Shown: positions 29,180 through 39,926, counted from the stretch's first letter. The stretch: DNA of 64,000 nucleotides from AWTP1-13 sp963814055 (GCA_963814055.1 CAWFBJ010000015.1:62001-126000), one strand, 5' to 3'. The notes: generated by a model not told the origin, from the letters alone. Numbers and translations are program-made.

Positions 29180-31297
29180 CTATGCGGCCCTGAACAGGCG
29201 TACCGCCTCGTCGCATTCGAACAGGTAGAGCAGCAGCTTGAGCGCCTCGCCGCGCGATGATGTGAGCTCGGGATCCTGGCTCAATATCAAGCGGGCGTCG
29301 TCGCGCGCTGCCGCCAACAGGTCCGTAAAATTCGGCACCTCGGCAACGCGGAACTCCGGCATGCCGCTTTGCCTGGCACCCAGCACCTCGCCACCGCCCC
29401 GCAGCTCCAGATCCCTCTCGGCGATCAGAAATCCGTCCTCGGTCTCCTCCATCATTTCGAGGCGGCGGCGAGCGGTCTCGCCGAGCGGCGCCGCATAGAG
29501 CAGCATGCAGAAGCTTTCGCGCGTGCCGCGGCCCACCCTGCCGCGCAGCTGATGCAGCTGGGCAAGCCCGAAGCGCTCGGCATGCTCGATCACCATGATG
29601 TTGGCGTTCGGCACGTCGACACCGACCTCGATGACCGTCGTCGCCACCAGGATCTTGAGGTGGTTGGCCGCAAAGGCGGCCATCGTCTGGTCCTTGGCGC
29701 TCCCCGCCATGCCGCCATGCAGCAACCCGACCTTGCCGGCCCCGAAGATCTGCGCAAGGTGCGCATGTCTTTCCTCGGCTGCCGCCAGCTCCGACTTGTC
29801 GGAGCTCTCGATCAGCGGACACACCCAGTAGACCTGCGCGCCTTCGTCGAGCTGCATGCGGATCCGGTCAATGAGGCGCTCCATGCTTTCGACCGGAATG
29901 GTCTTGGTGACGATGGGTTTGCGGCCCGCCGGCTTCTCGGTCAGCCGCGACACGTCGAGATCGCCGTAATGCGTCATCAGCAGCGTGCGCGGGATCGGCG
30001 TCGCCGTCATGACCAGCAGATTGGCGCCGCCCTTGCCGCCCTTGGTCTGCAGCGCGAGACGCTGATGCACGCCGAAGCGATGCTGCTCGTCGATCACCGC
30101 GAACGCCAGGTCCTTGAACTCCACGTCGGCCTGAAACAGGGCATGCGTGCCGATCAGGATATCGACCTCACCGGTTTTCAATCGTTCCAGCAGCTCCGCG
30201 CGTGGGCGTCCTTTTTCGCGTCCTGTCAGCAACCCGATGCGCAGGCCGGCCCGGTCGGCAAGCGGCGCGATGGTTTCCGCATGTTGCCGGGCAAGCACCT
30301 CGGTCGGCGCCATCAGCGCTGCCTGCGCGCCCGCTTCCGCCGCGATCGCCATCGCCATCAGCGCCACGACGGTCTTGCCGGAGCCCACGTCGCCCTGCAG
30401 CAGCCGCAACATCCGAAACGGCGCAGAAATGTCCTGGGCGATTTCCTTCAGGGCCTGGCGCTGCGAATTGGTGAGGGCAAAGGGGAGCGCGTCGGCGATC
30501 CGGGCGCGGACGCCACCATCGCCTACGACGCTGCGTCCGGGCTGCTTCTTGAAGCTCTGCCGCACCAGGGCAAGGGCGAGCTGGCCTGCCAGCAGCTCAT
30601 CGTAGGCGAGACGCTGCCAGGGCGCCGAACCCGGCGAAACATCGGATGCCTCCAGGGGGCGATGTATGCGCGTCACCGCTGTCTTGATGTCAGGCCAGTC
30701 GCGCTCCTTCAGCCACGCCGCCTCCTGCCACTCTGGCAGGGTGGGCACGCGCTCGACCGCCTGTTTCGCGGCCTTCAGCAGGATCTTGCCGGAAAGCCCG
30801 GCCGTCAGCGGATACACCGGCTCCAGCATCGGCAGATCGTCGCGCGCTTCCGGTGCGACGATGTAGTCGGGATGCGCCATCTGCTTCTTGTCGTTGTAGG
30901 CTTCGATCCGCCCGCTCACGTAGCGGATGCTGCCCTCGGGCAGCTGCCGCTCGATGAACTTCCGCTCCGCATGGAAGAACACCAGGTCGATGCGGCCGGT
31001 CTCGTCCTCGCATGTGACCTTGTAGGGCGCCTTGTTGTTTCCGCGTGGCGGCGCCCGATGCTTGAGAACCCGCACCTCCAGCGTGGCGATGGTGCCCGGC
31101 ACGGCCGCGGCCACCGTCGGTGTCGCGCGCCGGTCGATGACGCCGGTGGGCGTATGCCAGAGCAGGTCGATAATGCGCGGCTCGTTGACGCCGGGCGGCA
31201 GACGCACTGCCTTCTTGAGCAGGAGCAGCATGCGCGGCCCGATCCCGCTCAGGTTGGTCGCGGAAGCAAACAGGGGTACGAGAGGATGCGGCCGCAT
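29180..31297 (-). CDS. recG: ATP-dependent DNA helicase RecG
   Basis: RecG remodels stalled replication forks and branch-migrates Holliday junctions. The frame is intact at 705 residues. An N-terminal wedge/OB-type domain (residues 60-150) precedes the helicase core. Walker A is LLQGDVGSGKT at about 300-309, the DEAH-type box reads DEQHRFGVHQR, motif III is MTATPIPRTL, and motif VI is QLRGRVGRG. The C-terminal part contains RRLEMMEETEDGFLIAERDL and RGGGEVLGARQSGMPEFRVA, typical of RecG. It is divergent from sdhE-mfd, with 185 bases between. Confidence 0.96.
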   Translation of the reverse strand: MRPHPLVPLFASATNLSGIGPRMLLLLKKAVRLPPGVNEPRIIDLLWHTPTGVIDRRATPTVAAAVPGTIATLEVRVLKHRAPPRGNNKAPYKVTCEDETGRIDLVFFHAERKFIERQLPEGSIRYVSGRIEAYNDKKQMAHPDYIVAPEARDDLPMLEPVYPLTAGLSGKILLKAAKQAVERVPTLPEWQEAAWLKERDWPDIKTAVTRIHRPLEASDVSPGSAPWQRLAYDELLAGQLALALVRQSFKKQPGRSVVGDGGVRARIADALPFALTNSQRQALKEIAQDISAPFRMLRLLQGDVGSGKTVVALMAMAIAAEAGAQAALMAPTEVLARQHAETIAPLADRAGLRIGLLTGREKGRPRAELLERLKTGEVDILIGTHALFQADVEFKDLAFAVIDEQHRFGVHQRLALQTKGGKGGANLLVMTATPIPRTLLMTHYGDLDVSRLTEKPAGRKPIVTKTIPVESMERLIDRIRMQLDEGAQVYWVCPLIESSDKSELAAAEERHAHLAQIFGAGKVGLLHGGMAGSAKDQTMAAFAANHLKILVATTVIEVGVDVPNANIMVIEHAERFGLAQLHQLRGRVGRGTRESFCMLLYAAPLGETARRRLEMMEETEDGFLIAERDLELRGGGEVLGARQSGMPEFRVAEVPNFTDLLAAARDDARLILSQDPELTSSRGEALKLLLYLFECDEAVRLFRAA

Positions 31298-31482
31298 GGG
31301 TCAGGGATGCATGTCCGTTGCAGGATTGTGGGACGCGTGCGCTCTTGGCACGGCAGCCAACGCGATCCCGGTGCTTTTCTGTTTTCGTGTGGGGGACTAT
31401 ATGAGGTCCCAGGCCCGGCGAAGGTGGCGGCGGCAGCAGGGTCCGTCAAGCGGCCTCGCCTGGATATCAAAGCTGAATAGTC

Positions 31483-31746
31483 ATGACCGACGACGTCGCA
31501 AGCCGCCGGCGGCGGGCCGTTTTTCGCGCCAGCCACCGCGGAACCAAGGAAATGGACTGGCTCGTGGGCCGGTTTGCAGAGTCGCGCGTGGCCGGCATGC
31601 CGCCCCAAATTCTCACTGAATTCGAGCGGCTGCTGCAAATGCCCGACCCCGAACTGCACGATATGATCCTCTATCCCGAGATCGCACCCGCCGGCGAATT
31701 CGTGGCGCTCATTGCCCAGCTTCGCATCTTTCACGGATTGCAATGA
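31483..31746 (+). CDS. sdhE: Succinate dehydrogenase assembly factor SdhE
   Basis: SdhE helps attach FAD covalently to succinate dehydrogenase and related flavoproteins. The 87-residue protein has the signature RGTKEMD at residues 19-25, whose first arginine-glycine pair is essential in the family. ILTEFERLLQMPDPELHDMI follows, then a short C-terminal helix. The stop codon overlaps the mfd start (ATGATG), so the two genes are coupled. SdhE next to mfd or recG is common in Rhizobiales. Confidence 0.92.
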   Translation: MTDDVASRRRRAVFRASHRGTKEMDWLVGRFAESRVAGMPPQILTEFERLLQMPDPELHDMILYPEIAPAGEFVALIAQLRIFHGLQ

Positions 31747-34700
31747 TGGTCGCGCGGCAACAGCAGCAAGACGCACCCGCAGCGTCCAAGTCTACATCCA
31801 CGGGCTCGAGCGAAGTGCTGTCCGGCGTGCCGGACGGGCTCGTGCCCCTCCTGCTCGGCAATCTCATTCAGCAAGCGGCACAGTCCGGCAGCCCGGTGCC
31901 CCTGTTTGTGCATATCGCCCGCGACGACAGGCGGCTGGAGGCGATTGCCGAGGGCCTCGCATTCTTTGCGCCAAAGGTGCGGGTCATACCGTTCCCCGCG
32001 TGGGACACGGTGCCCTATGACCGCATCGGCCCCAACAGCGACATCGTGGGACGCCGCATCGCCGCCCTGGCGCGTCTGGCGGCCACCAGCCGCAAAGACC
32101 CCACCGTTGTCCTCACTACCGTCAATGCCGTCCTGCAGCGCACGCCGCCGCGCGAATTCATCCGCCGCTCGTTGAAGACGCTGGCCCCGGGTCAGCGGAT
32201 CGACATGGGCGAGTTGATCGGGCGTCTCAATCTGGCGGGCTTCACGCGCAGCGGCACGGTGATGGAGCCCGGCGAATACGCCGTGCGCGGCGGCATTCTC
32301 GATCTCTACCCGCCTGGGCGCGCGGCGCCGGTCCGCCTCGACTTTTTCGGCGACACGCTGGAGCAGATGAAGGCCTTCGACCCTGAAACCCAGCGTACCG
32401 GCAAGCTCGTACAGCGCCTCACTCTGATGCCGATCACCGAGGTGGCCCTGGGTGAGGCCAGCGAGAAGGTGTTCCGCCGCCGCTACGTCGAACAGTTCGG
32501 TCCCGTCGTCGGGCTCCGACCCGCTTTATGAATCGGTCAGCGCCGGGCAGCGCTACCCTGGCATGGAACATTGGCTGCCGTTGTTCCACGAGCGTCTCGA
32601 AACCCTGTTCGACTATGTGCCCCAGGCGCCCGTCAGTTTCGATCATCTGGCCGACAATGCCGTGGGCGAGCGGCTAGCCCTGATCGCCGACCACTATCAA
32701 GCCCGCGTGGACGGCCTCGAAGCGCACAGCTTCGGCGCGCCGCCCTACAAGCCGGTGTCTCCGGACGCGATGTTTTTCGCCGAGCGGGAATGGAACAGCG
32801 CTCTGGGGCAGCATGCCGTGCGCTACCTCACGCCCTTCGAGCAGGAAAGCGACCCTCGGGGTCCGGTCAAATCCAACGGCGGCCGTACGGGCCACACGTT
32901 CGCTGCCGAGCGCGCGAGCGAAGGCTCCAATGTCTTCACGGCGGCTATCGCACATGTGCAGGGGCTGCAGGCGCGTGGCAAACGCGTGATTGTTGCAGCC
33001 TTCACGGCCGGCGCCCGCGAGCGCCTCGCCACTCTGTTCGCTGAACATGGATTCACCGAGGCGCGCAAGATCGAGAGCTTCGCGGAGGCGGAAGCCTTAC
33101 CCGGCAGCCAGGTGGGCTTTGCCGTCCTTGGCGTGGAAGAGGGTTACGAGACGCCCAATCTCGCGGTGATCGGCGAGCAGGACATCCTCGGCGACCGCCT
33201 CGTGCGCCCGCGCCGCAAGGCGCGCCGGGCCGCCGACCTGATCACAGAGGCCACCAGTCTCGCCATCGGCGATTTCGTGGTGCACGCCGACCATGGCATC
33301 GGCCGCTTCGACGGGCTCACCACCATCACGGCCCTGGGCGCCCCGCACGATTGCCTCGAGATCGCCTACGCGGGCGGCGACAAGCTCTACCTGCCGGTGG
33401 AAAACATCGAGCTGCTGACCCGCTACGGGTCGGGCGACGGCGTCGCTCAGCTCGACCGGCTCGGCGGAGCGGCCTGGCAGGGCCGCAAGGCCCGGCTCAA
33501 GCAGCGCCTGCGCGAGATCGCCTCCGAGCTCATCAAGATTGCTGCCCTGCGGCAACTGCGCGAGGCGCCGGTCCTGGTGCCGCCGCAGGTCGAGTACGAC
33601 GAGTTCGTGGCCCGCTTCCCCTACGACGAGACCGACGATCAGGCCGCCAGCATCCAGGCGGTGCTGGACGATCTGGCCTCGGGCAAGCCCATGGACCGCC
33701 TGGTGTGCGGCGATGTCGGCTTCGGCAAGACCGAGGTGGCGCTGCGGGCGGCGTTCATTGCCGCCTACTCGGGGCTGCAGGTGGCCGTCGTCGTGCCGAC
33801 AACGCTACTCGCGCGGCAACACTTCGCCACCTTTACCCAGCGCTTCAAAGGACTACCGGTGCGCATCGCCCAGGCCTCCCGCCTGGTCGGCGGCAAGGAC
33901 CTGCAGGCGGCCAAGGCCAGTCTCGCGGAGGGCACCACAGATATGATCGTCGGCACGCACGCCTTGCTCGGCAAGAGCATTACCTTCAATCGCCTCGGCC
34001 TGCTCGTCGTCGACGAGGAGCAGCACTTCGGCGTCGCCCACAAGGAGCGATTGAAGCACCTGCGCGAAGAGGTCCACGTCCTTACCCTCACCGCCACGCC
34101 GATCCCGCGCACGCTGCAACTGGCGCTGTCGGGTGTTCGCGAGCTGTCGCTCATTTCCACGCCGCCGGTGGATCGTCTGGCCGTGCGCACCTATATCTCG
34201 CCGTTCGATCCCGTGATCATCCGCGAAGCCTTGCGGCGCGAGCGCTATCGCGGCGGCCAGAGCTTCTATGTCGTGCCGCGCATCGCCGACCTGGAAGAAG
34301 TGCGGGAGTTCCTCGCCGAGCAGACGCCCGAACTGAAGGTCGCGACCGCCCACGGCCAACTGACTCCGGGCGGCCTGGAAGACGTGATGACCGCGTTCTA
34401 CGACGGCAAGTACGATGTGCTGCTCTCCACCGCCATCGTCGAATCCGGCCTGGATATTCCCAACGCCAACACCCTCATCGTGCACCGCGCCGACATGTTC
34501 GGTTTGGCCCAGCTCTACCAGCTCAGAGGCCGCGTCGGACGCTCCAAGCCGCGCGCCTATGCCTACTTCACCACACCCAACGGCCAACGGCTGACCGAGG
34601 GCGCAGAAAAGCGTCTCAAAGTCCTGCAGTCGCTCGACACGCTGGGGGCCGGCTTCTCGCTCGCCAGCCATGACCTCGACATTCGCGGTGGCGGCAACCT

Positions 34701-35283
34701 GCTGGGCGAGGAGCAGTCCGGCCACATCCGCGAGGTCGGCTTCGAGCTGTATCAGTCCATGCTCGAGGAAGCGGTCGCGGCGCTCAAGGGCGGTGACATT
34801 GGCGAGGCGCAGGATCAGTGGAGCCCGCAGATTTCGCTCGGCACCTCGGTTCTGATCCCGGACAGCTACGTCGCCGACCTGCAACTCCGCCTCGGCCTCT
34901 ACCGCCGCCTCTCGACTCTGGAGCTGCGTCCCGACATCGATGCGTTCGCGGCCGAGATGGTCGATCGCTTCGGCGAGCTGCCCCAGGAGGTCAGGCACCT
35001 GCTCGACGTGGTCGAGATCAAGGGCCTCGCCAAGCTGGCTGGACTGCAGCAGGTCGATGCCGGCCCCAAGGGCGCCGTCGTTGCCTTTCGCAAGAACCAG
35101 TTCGCCAATCCCGAGGGCCTGGTCGCCTTCATGCAGAAGTCGCGCGGCGGGGTAAGGATGCAGTCCGACCACAAGCTGGTGTTCAAGGCCGACTGGGACC
35201 TGCCGGAAGAACGATTGGCCGGCGTGCGCGATTTGGTGCGCCAGCTCGCCGAGATCGCAGGACAGGCAAAGAAGGCCGCTTAG
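31743..35283 (+). CDS. mfd: Transcription-repair coupling factor Mfd (one indel)
   Basis: Mfd removes RNA polymerase stalled at DNA lesions and recruits UvrA. The repaired length is 1179 residues. The N-terminal UvrB-like region contains MEPGEYAVRGGILDLYPPG; the RNA-polymerase-interacting (CarD-like) domain starts around GDFVVHADHGIGRFDGL; the RecG-like motor has Walker A in CGDVGFGKTEVALRAAF near residue 655, the box DEEQHFG near 757, TATPIPRTLQLALSG and QLRGRVGRS. The C-terminal TRCF domain covers the last 150 residues. One doubled G near 32507 separates ...FGPVVG from SDPLYESV. The rest, over 2.7 kb, is error-free. Confidence 0.96.
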
Positions 35284-35304
35284 CCGATCCCGCGATCCCC
35301 CGGG

Positions 35305-35390
35305 CTCCAACCCAGTCCTGAGCCTGTCGAAGGGCGGCAACGCAAACTGGTCGTGCTTCGACAAGTTCAGCACGAGGTCGGGAACGCCGA
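35305..35390. repeat. Interspersed palindromic repeat, second copy of TGAGC..TGTCGAA type
   Basis: The half-sites CCTGAGCCTGTCGAAGG and GTGCTTCGACAAGTTCAGCAC face each other between converging mfd and the solute-binding protein gene. The stretch GCTCCAACCC before the first half-site also precedes the copy at 5724. Confidence 0.6.
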
Positions 35391-35449
35391 GGGCACGAAG
35401 ATGTCGCCTGGAGTGCGTAGGAAGCGGATAGCAGAGGGATCCGGGGACG

Positions 35450-37225
35450 CTACTTCCGCTCCGACCACCACGTGTCCGCATCGAACCCGCCCAGCGGCAA
35501 GGTCGACGGGAACTTGAGATGGCTGCGATACGCCACCCACACCTTGGGCAGATAGAACAAGGGAATCGCATAATCGCCCGAAATCAGCACGCGGTCGAAC
35601 GCGCGCACGGCCGCGGTAAAATCCTCCTCGGTGTCGGACTGCAGCATGGCCTCGATCATGGCATCGGCTGCCGGGTTCTTGACGCCGGCGAGATTCAATG
35701 AGCCTTCGATGTCGGCGGCCCTGCTGCTCCAGCGGTTGATCTGCTCGTTGCCGGGCGACAGCGACGCCGTCCAGTTCCACTGCACCATGTCGAAGTCGAA
35801 ACCCTTCAGGCGCGCGTTGTACTGTGCGCTGTCCACTTGCCGGACGCCCAACGCGATGCCGAGCTTGTCGAGCGTGCGCGCATAGCTGAGCAGCAGGCGC
35901 TCCTGCGCCCGGGTCTGCGCCAGGAATTCCAAGCTGAGCCGCCGGCCGGCCTTCATCATGCGCCCGCCTTTGATCTCGTAGCCCGCCTCCAGCAGCAGCT
36001 TGTGCGCGGCCTTCAGGTTGGCGCGGCTGTCGTCGGTGACAGGTTGCCGGTACGTTCCCTCCAGCACTTCCGGTTTCACGAACTCGGCGAAGGGCGCGAG
36101 CAGCGCGCGCTCGCGCGCATCGGCCGGCCGGCCGTGCGAGGAGAGATAGGAGCGCTCGAAGAAACTTTCGGTGCGCTTGAAGAGACCGTTGAACAAGTTG
36201 CGGTTCATCCATTCGGCGTCAAACAGCAGGTTGAATGCGCGGCGCACGCGCGGGTCTTTGAACGCCGGCCGGCGCGTATTGAACACCAGCCCCGACATGC
36301 CGGAAGGCAAACCGGTGTTGAATTCACGCTTGATGATGTGCCCGTCAGTGACAGCAGCAAAGTCGTATCCCTCGACCCACCGTCCGGGATCGTCTTCTTG
36401 CCTAACGTCGATTTCTCCGGCCTTGAACGCTTCGAACATCGACGAGGCATCGCGGAAGTACTCGATTCGAATCTCGTCGAAGTTGAACCGCCCGCGCATC
36501 ACAGGCAGATCGCGCGCCCACCAGTTGTCATTGCGCCGATAGGTGATGGAGCGGCCCGCATCCACCCGCGCGACGCTGTAGGGCCCGCTGCCGAGTGGCG
36601 GCTCCAGCGTGGTGCGCTCGAATGTTTCTGCATCCAGCCTGTGCCGCGGCAGGATCGGCATCAGCGCAAGCAGCAAGGGTACCTCGCGATCACCCGCAGC
36701 TTCGAAGGTGAAGCGGACGCTCCGCTCGCCGATCTTTTCGGCCTTCGCCACCTTGCCGTAGTGCGAGCGGTGGTAGGGCCAGCCCTTCTCCTTCAAAATC
36801 GCGTGGCTGAAGAGCACATCGTCGGGCGTGATGGGCTGTCCGTCGGCGAAACGAGCTTCCGGCCGGAGGTGGAATGTGACCCAGGCGCGATCGGGCGGCA
36901 GTTCCACGCTCTCCGCGATCAGGCCGTAGAGCGTGAAGGGTTCGTCGGCGCTGCGCGCCATGAGGCTTTCAAACACGTATTCGCGCAGGCCGGTCGCCGA
37001 AACACCCCTGATGATGAAGGGGTTGAGACTGTCGAACGTGCCGAGCATGCCTTGCGTGAGACGTCCTCCGCGCGGGGCATCAGGACGGACGTACGGGAAG
37101 TGGCTGAACCCAGCTGCATGTTTCGGCGTGCCGTGCATGGCAAGCCCGTGCACGGGCTGGGTGCCCCAGGCTGGACCTGATCCCAATCCAAGAAGAACCG
37201 CCAGCAGCAGGAATATGTGCGGCAT
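35450..37225 (-). CDS. Extracellular solute-binding protein family 5 (oligopeptide ABC transporter type)
   Basis: A periplasmic binding protein of the oligopeptide/dipeptide class, 591 residues from ATG 37225, which starts a clear signal peptide (HIFLLLAVLLGLGSGPAWG). The open frame reaches 37372, but the added part is basic and non-conserved. The family block is seen in GSGPYSVARVDAGRSITYRR and in SGLVFNTRRPAFKDPRVRRA. Its length and the DVLFSHAILKEKGWPYHRSH region resemble YejA-type proteins. No permease or ATPase gene is adjacent, so its transporter partners must be elsewhere. Confidence 0.85.
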   Translation of the reverse strand: MPHIFLLLAVLLGLGSGPAWGTQPVHGLAMHGTPKHAAGFSHFPYVRPDAPRGGRLTQGMLGTFDSLNPFIIRGVSATGLREYVFESLMARSADEPFTLYGLIAESVELPPDRAWVTFHLRPEARFADGQPITPDDVLFSHAILKEKGWPYHRSHYGKVAKAEKIGERSVRFTFEAAGDREVPLLLALMPILPRHRLDAETFERTTLEPPLGSGPYSVARVDAGRSITYRRNDNWWARDLPVMRGRFNFDEIRIEYFRDASSMFEAFKAGEIDVRQEDDPGRWVEGYDFAAVTDGHIIKREFNTGLPSGMSGLVFNTRRPAFKDPRVRRAFNLLFDAEWMNRNLFNGLFKRTESFFERSYLSSHGRPADARERALLAPFAEFVKPEVLEGTYRQPVTDDSRANLKAAHKLLLEAGYEIKGGRMMKAGRRLSLEFLAQTRAQERLLLSYARTLDKLGIALGVRQVDSAQYNARLKGFDFDMVQWNWTASLSPGNEQINRWSSRAADIEGSLNLAGVKNPAADAMIEAMLQSDTEEDFTAAVRAFDRVLISGDYAIPLFYLPKVWVAYRSHLKFPSTLPLGGFDADTWWSERK

Positions 37226-37494
37226 TTCGCGCGCGAGTTTGCCTTGGGAAAGGGGGGCTGACGGTGATTGTCTCACGTGGAAACGTCTAACACAGGTAGG
37301 TCGACGCGCTCTGCGCGTTGCCTTGTAGCCACGTCTAAGCTGCTTAGATTGGCGGAGGTCGATACCGTCCACAACCCGTCACGGGAATGCCGCAATCCGC
37401 CTCTTACTGCGCGCCACGCGCAAATTCCGCGACAGGGATGTTCGAGCCCGCGTCGGCACGGGGCCGGCTATTCAGGGAAAGGTCAACAGACTAC

Positions 37495-38361
37495 ATGGCA
37501 AGTTCGCATCTGCACTCAGGGGTTGGTGCACGCTTGGTCCGTCTTTCGGCCCTGGCGGCCACGCTGGTGTTGGGCATTACGGTGTTCTTCGCCGTAGCAT
37601 CGGCGCAAACGCCACCACCGGCCAAGAAACCGCCGGCGGACAAGAAGGCGGCCGCCACCCCAGACAAAAAAGGAACCGGTGCTCAAACTGCCTGGGTGAA
37701 ACTGTGCGAGAAGGCAACGGCTCAGGTCAAAGGCAAGGATGGCAAGGACGAGAAGAAAGATCTCAATATCTGCCTGACGCACCACGAGCGCCTCGACGGC
37801 AACACGGGCATGGTTCTGGTCTCCGCGGCCCTGCGGCAGATCGATGGTCAGGACAAGCAGCATTTCATGGTCATGGTGCCGCTGGGAATGCTCATCCAAC
37901 CGGGCATGCGCGCGACGGTGTTTCCGAAAAATCTCTGGGAAAAGGTGCAGAAGAACGAGAAGCTCGAAAAGACCGAAGAGGCCAAACTGAAAGGCCTGCA
38001 GCTCAGCTACACGCTTTGCCATGCTGCCGGCTGCACCGCGGAGATGGACGCCACGCCTGAGTTGCTGACGGACTTGAAGAGCAACGGAGGCATAATGGTG
38101 TTTGCCATCGCGGCGTCGGGGGCACCCATCGCGTTCCCCGTACCCCTTGCCGGTTTCGAGCAGGCGCTGGCAGGCCAACCCATCGACACGCAGAAGTACG
38201 GCGAAGCGCGCAAAGCGCTGATGATGCAGATCGCGCAGCGGCAGCAGCAGCTTCAAGCGGAAATGAAGAAGCAGAACGATGATCTGCAGAAGATGCAGGG
38301 GAGCGTCGCGCCGCCTTCGGCTCCCCCCGCTGCTCCTCCGGCGCCGCCTGCCAAGAAATAG
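37495..38361 (+). CDS. Invasion associated locus B (IalB) family protein
   Basis: A secreted or periplasmic protein of 288 residues. ATG 37495 begins a signal peptide (LVRLSALAATLVLGITVFFA, cleaved after ASA). A K/P-rich linker follows, then the IalB domain with WVKLCEKA, QHFMVMVPLGMLIQPGMRAT, LCHAAGCTAEMDATPEL and FPVPLAGFEQALAG. The three or four conserved cysteines of the family are present. The C-terminal 50 residues are a Q-rich coiled segment followed by a run of proline and alanine. IalB was named in Bartonella for erythrocyte invasion, but homologues are general in free-living Rhizobiales. A strong terminator follows. Confidence 0.88.
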   Translation: MASSHLHSGVGARLVRLSALAATLVLGITVFFAVASAQTPPPAKKPPADKKAAATPDKKGTGAQTAWVKLCEKATAQVKGKDGKDEKKDLNICLTHHERLDGNTGMVLVSAALRQIDGQDKQHFMVMVPLGMLIQPGMRATVFPKNLWEKVQKNEKLEKTEEAKLKGLQLSYTLCHAAGCTAEMDATPELLTDLKSNGGIMVFAIAASGAPIAFPVPLAGFEQALAGQPIDTQKYGEARKALMMQIAQRQQQLQAEMKKQNDDLQKMQGSVAPPSAPPAAPPAPPAKK

Positions 38362-38388
38362 GCTGCGGGACGTGCAGCCCAAAGCTCA

Positions 38389-38415
38389 GGCCGTCCCGCT
38401 CGGGGCGGCCTTTTT
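38389..38415 (+). terminator. Rho-independent terminator after the IalB gene
   Basis: The stem GGCCGTCCCG / CGGGGCGGCC (one G-T pair) with a short loop is followed directly by TTTTT. Confidence 0.8.
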
Positions 38416-38433
38416 CGTTTGCAGAAGCGGGTC

Positions 38434-38770
38434 TTAGTGCGGATGCTGGAGGAACAGCGGTCGATAGCTGCCGTCCTCGCCCAGCGCAAACATCTCCTCG
38501 ATCTGCGGATGGCGCAGGGGCTCGCCGGAGATGTCGGGAAGCAGGTTTTGCTCCGAGACATAGGCGACGTATTCCGTCTCGGCAGTTCTCGGCCAGAAGA
38601 TGATAGAAGGGCTGTTCTTTTTTCGGACGCACCTCGGCGGGAATGGCCAGCCACCATTCCTCGGTATTGCTGAAGATCGGATCGATGTCGAAGATGACCC
38701 CGCGGAACGAGTAGACACGGTGGCGAACCACCTGGCCGACCGTGTATTTCGCCTGTCCGATACTCGCCAT
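38434..38770 (-). CDS. hspQ: Heat shock protein HspQ / YccV-like (one indel)
   Basis: The repaired protein is about 111 residues, the usual length. It contains KYTVGQVVRHRVYSFRGVIF, DIDPIFSNTEEWW and FYHLLAENAETEYVAYVSEQ, the hallmark blocks of the HspQ/hemimethylated-DNA-binding (YccV-like) family. In E. coli HspQ modulates Lon protease activity. The frame changes near 38588. ATG 38770 is chosen; an in-frame ATG nine bases upstream is also possible. It converges on the IalB gene. Confidence 0.87.
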
Positions 38771-38873
38771 CTTCACCATCGCCTTTACGCGGTGCCCAGC
38801 TGCGGCACGCCGTCAGGTGGTCAATGCGGCAATCCGGGGCGAGCCCGCGTCGCCTAGCGCTCCTGATCGAGCG

Positions 38874-39926
38874 TTATAGACCATAGAGCGCCTTGCGCTC
38901 AGGATCCTTGGTCGCCACCAGCTTGGCCAGGTCGAGAATGACTTTCGCCTGCTTCCAGGTGGCATCGTCCTGCATTTTGCCGTCGATCATGGCCGCGCCG
39001 GTACCGTCCGGCATGGCTTCGACGATGCGCTTGGCAAACGCAACCTCTCCAGGCTCCAGGCTGAACACAAGCTTGGCGATGTCGATTTGCGTCGGATGCA
39101 GCGTCCAGGTGCCAACGCAACCGTGCAGGAAGGCGTTGCGGAACTGTGCCTCGCACGCAGCCGGGTCGGAGAAGTCGCCGAACGGCCCGTAGAACGGTTT
39201 GATGCCGTAGGCGAGACAAGCGTCGACCATGCGCGCTAGCGTGTAATGCCACAAGTCCTGCTGGAAGAAGGTGCGCGCAGTGCCGGGCGGGCCTGCGTCG
39301 GCCAATATGCCGTACGCCGGATGGCCTCCGCCCACGCGTGTCGTCTTCATGCCCCGCGACGCGGCCAGGTCCGCCGGGCCGAGGCTCATGCCGTGCATGC
39401 GCGGGCTAGCACCGGCGATGGCCTCTACGTTGTTGACGCCCTCAGCCGTCTCGAGAATGGCGTGGATCAGGATCGGGCGAGAAAGCGCGTGCTTCGCCTC
39501 GAGCTGCGCCAGGAGCTGATCGAGGTAGTGGATATCCCACGGTCCCTCGACTTTCGGCAGCATGATCACGTCGAGTTTGGCGCCGGCCGCGGGAACGATT
39601 TCCAGGATGTCGTCGAGCGCCCACGGCGAGTTGAGTGCGTTGATGCGCGTCCACAGCCCGGTCTGGCCGAAATCGTGGCCCTGGGCCATGTCGATGAAGC
39701 CGCGCCGGGCGGCCACTTTGGCGTCGGCCGCAATTGCGTCCTCGAGGTTGCCGAGCACGACATCGACTTGGGGAATGAGGTCGGCCAAGCGTGCCCGGAT
39801 TTTCTCATTGTGGGGGGGCACGAAATGGATCATGCGCTCGAGCCGCACCGGAGGCTGGCGGAACGGCGCCGGCGCCCCGATAGCCAGGGGCGTGAAATGC
39901 TTGGCGGGTGTGCGGATGGCGGACAT
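38874..39926 (-). CDS. HpcH/HpaI aldolase family CoA ester lyase (malyl-CoA lyase-like)
   Basis: An intact 350-residue member of the citrate-lyase-beta/malyl-CoA lyase family. These enzymes cleave or form L-malyl-CoA or beta-methylmalyl-CoA from glyoxylate and acetyl- or propionyl-CoA. Characteristic segments are VPPHNEKIRARL, LGNLEDAIAADAKVAAR, with the metal-binding glutamate in ILETAEGVNN, and TLHPTQIDIAKLVFS near residue 270. The length and the N-terminus match the Mcl type of alphaproteobacteria. With the epimerase gene at 5904 it would fit the ethylmalonyl-CoA or serine pathway, an inference that needs other genes outside this window. Confidence 0.87.
   Translation of the reverse strand: MSAIRTPAKHFTPLAIGAPAPFRQPPVRLERMIHFVPPHNEKIRARLADLIPQVDVVLGNLEDAIAADAKVAARRGFIDMAQGHDFGQTGLWTRINALNSPWALDDILEIVPAAGAKLDVIMLPKVEGPWDIHYLDQLLAQLEAKHALSRPILIHAILETAEGVNNVEAIAGASPRMHGMSLGPADLAASRGMKTTRVGGGHPAYGILADAGPPGTARTFFQQDLWHYTLARMVDACLAYGIKPFYGPFGDFSDPAACEAQFRNAFLHGCVGTWTLHPTQIDIAKLVFSLEPGEVAFAKRIVEAMPDGTGAAMIDGKMQDDATWKQAKVILDLAKLVATKDPERKALYGL

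Noticed and set aside
29369..31480. A 703-codon open frame on the plus strand opposite recG
   Set aside because: It is antisense to an intact, strongly conserved recG, and its translation is rich in R, H, Q and G with no domain. Such long antisense frames are normal in GC-rich DNA.
33853..35571. A 572-codon minus-strand frame opposite mfd
   Set aside because: It is a shadow of the mfd reading frame with no protein features.
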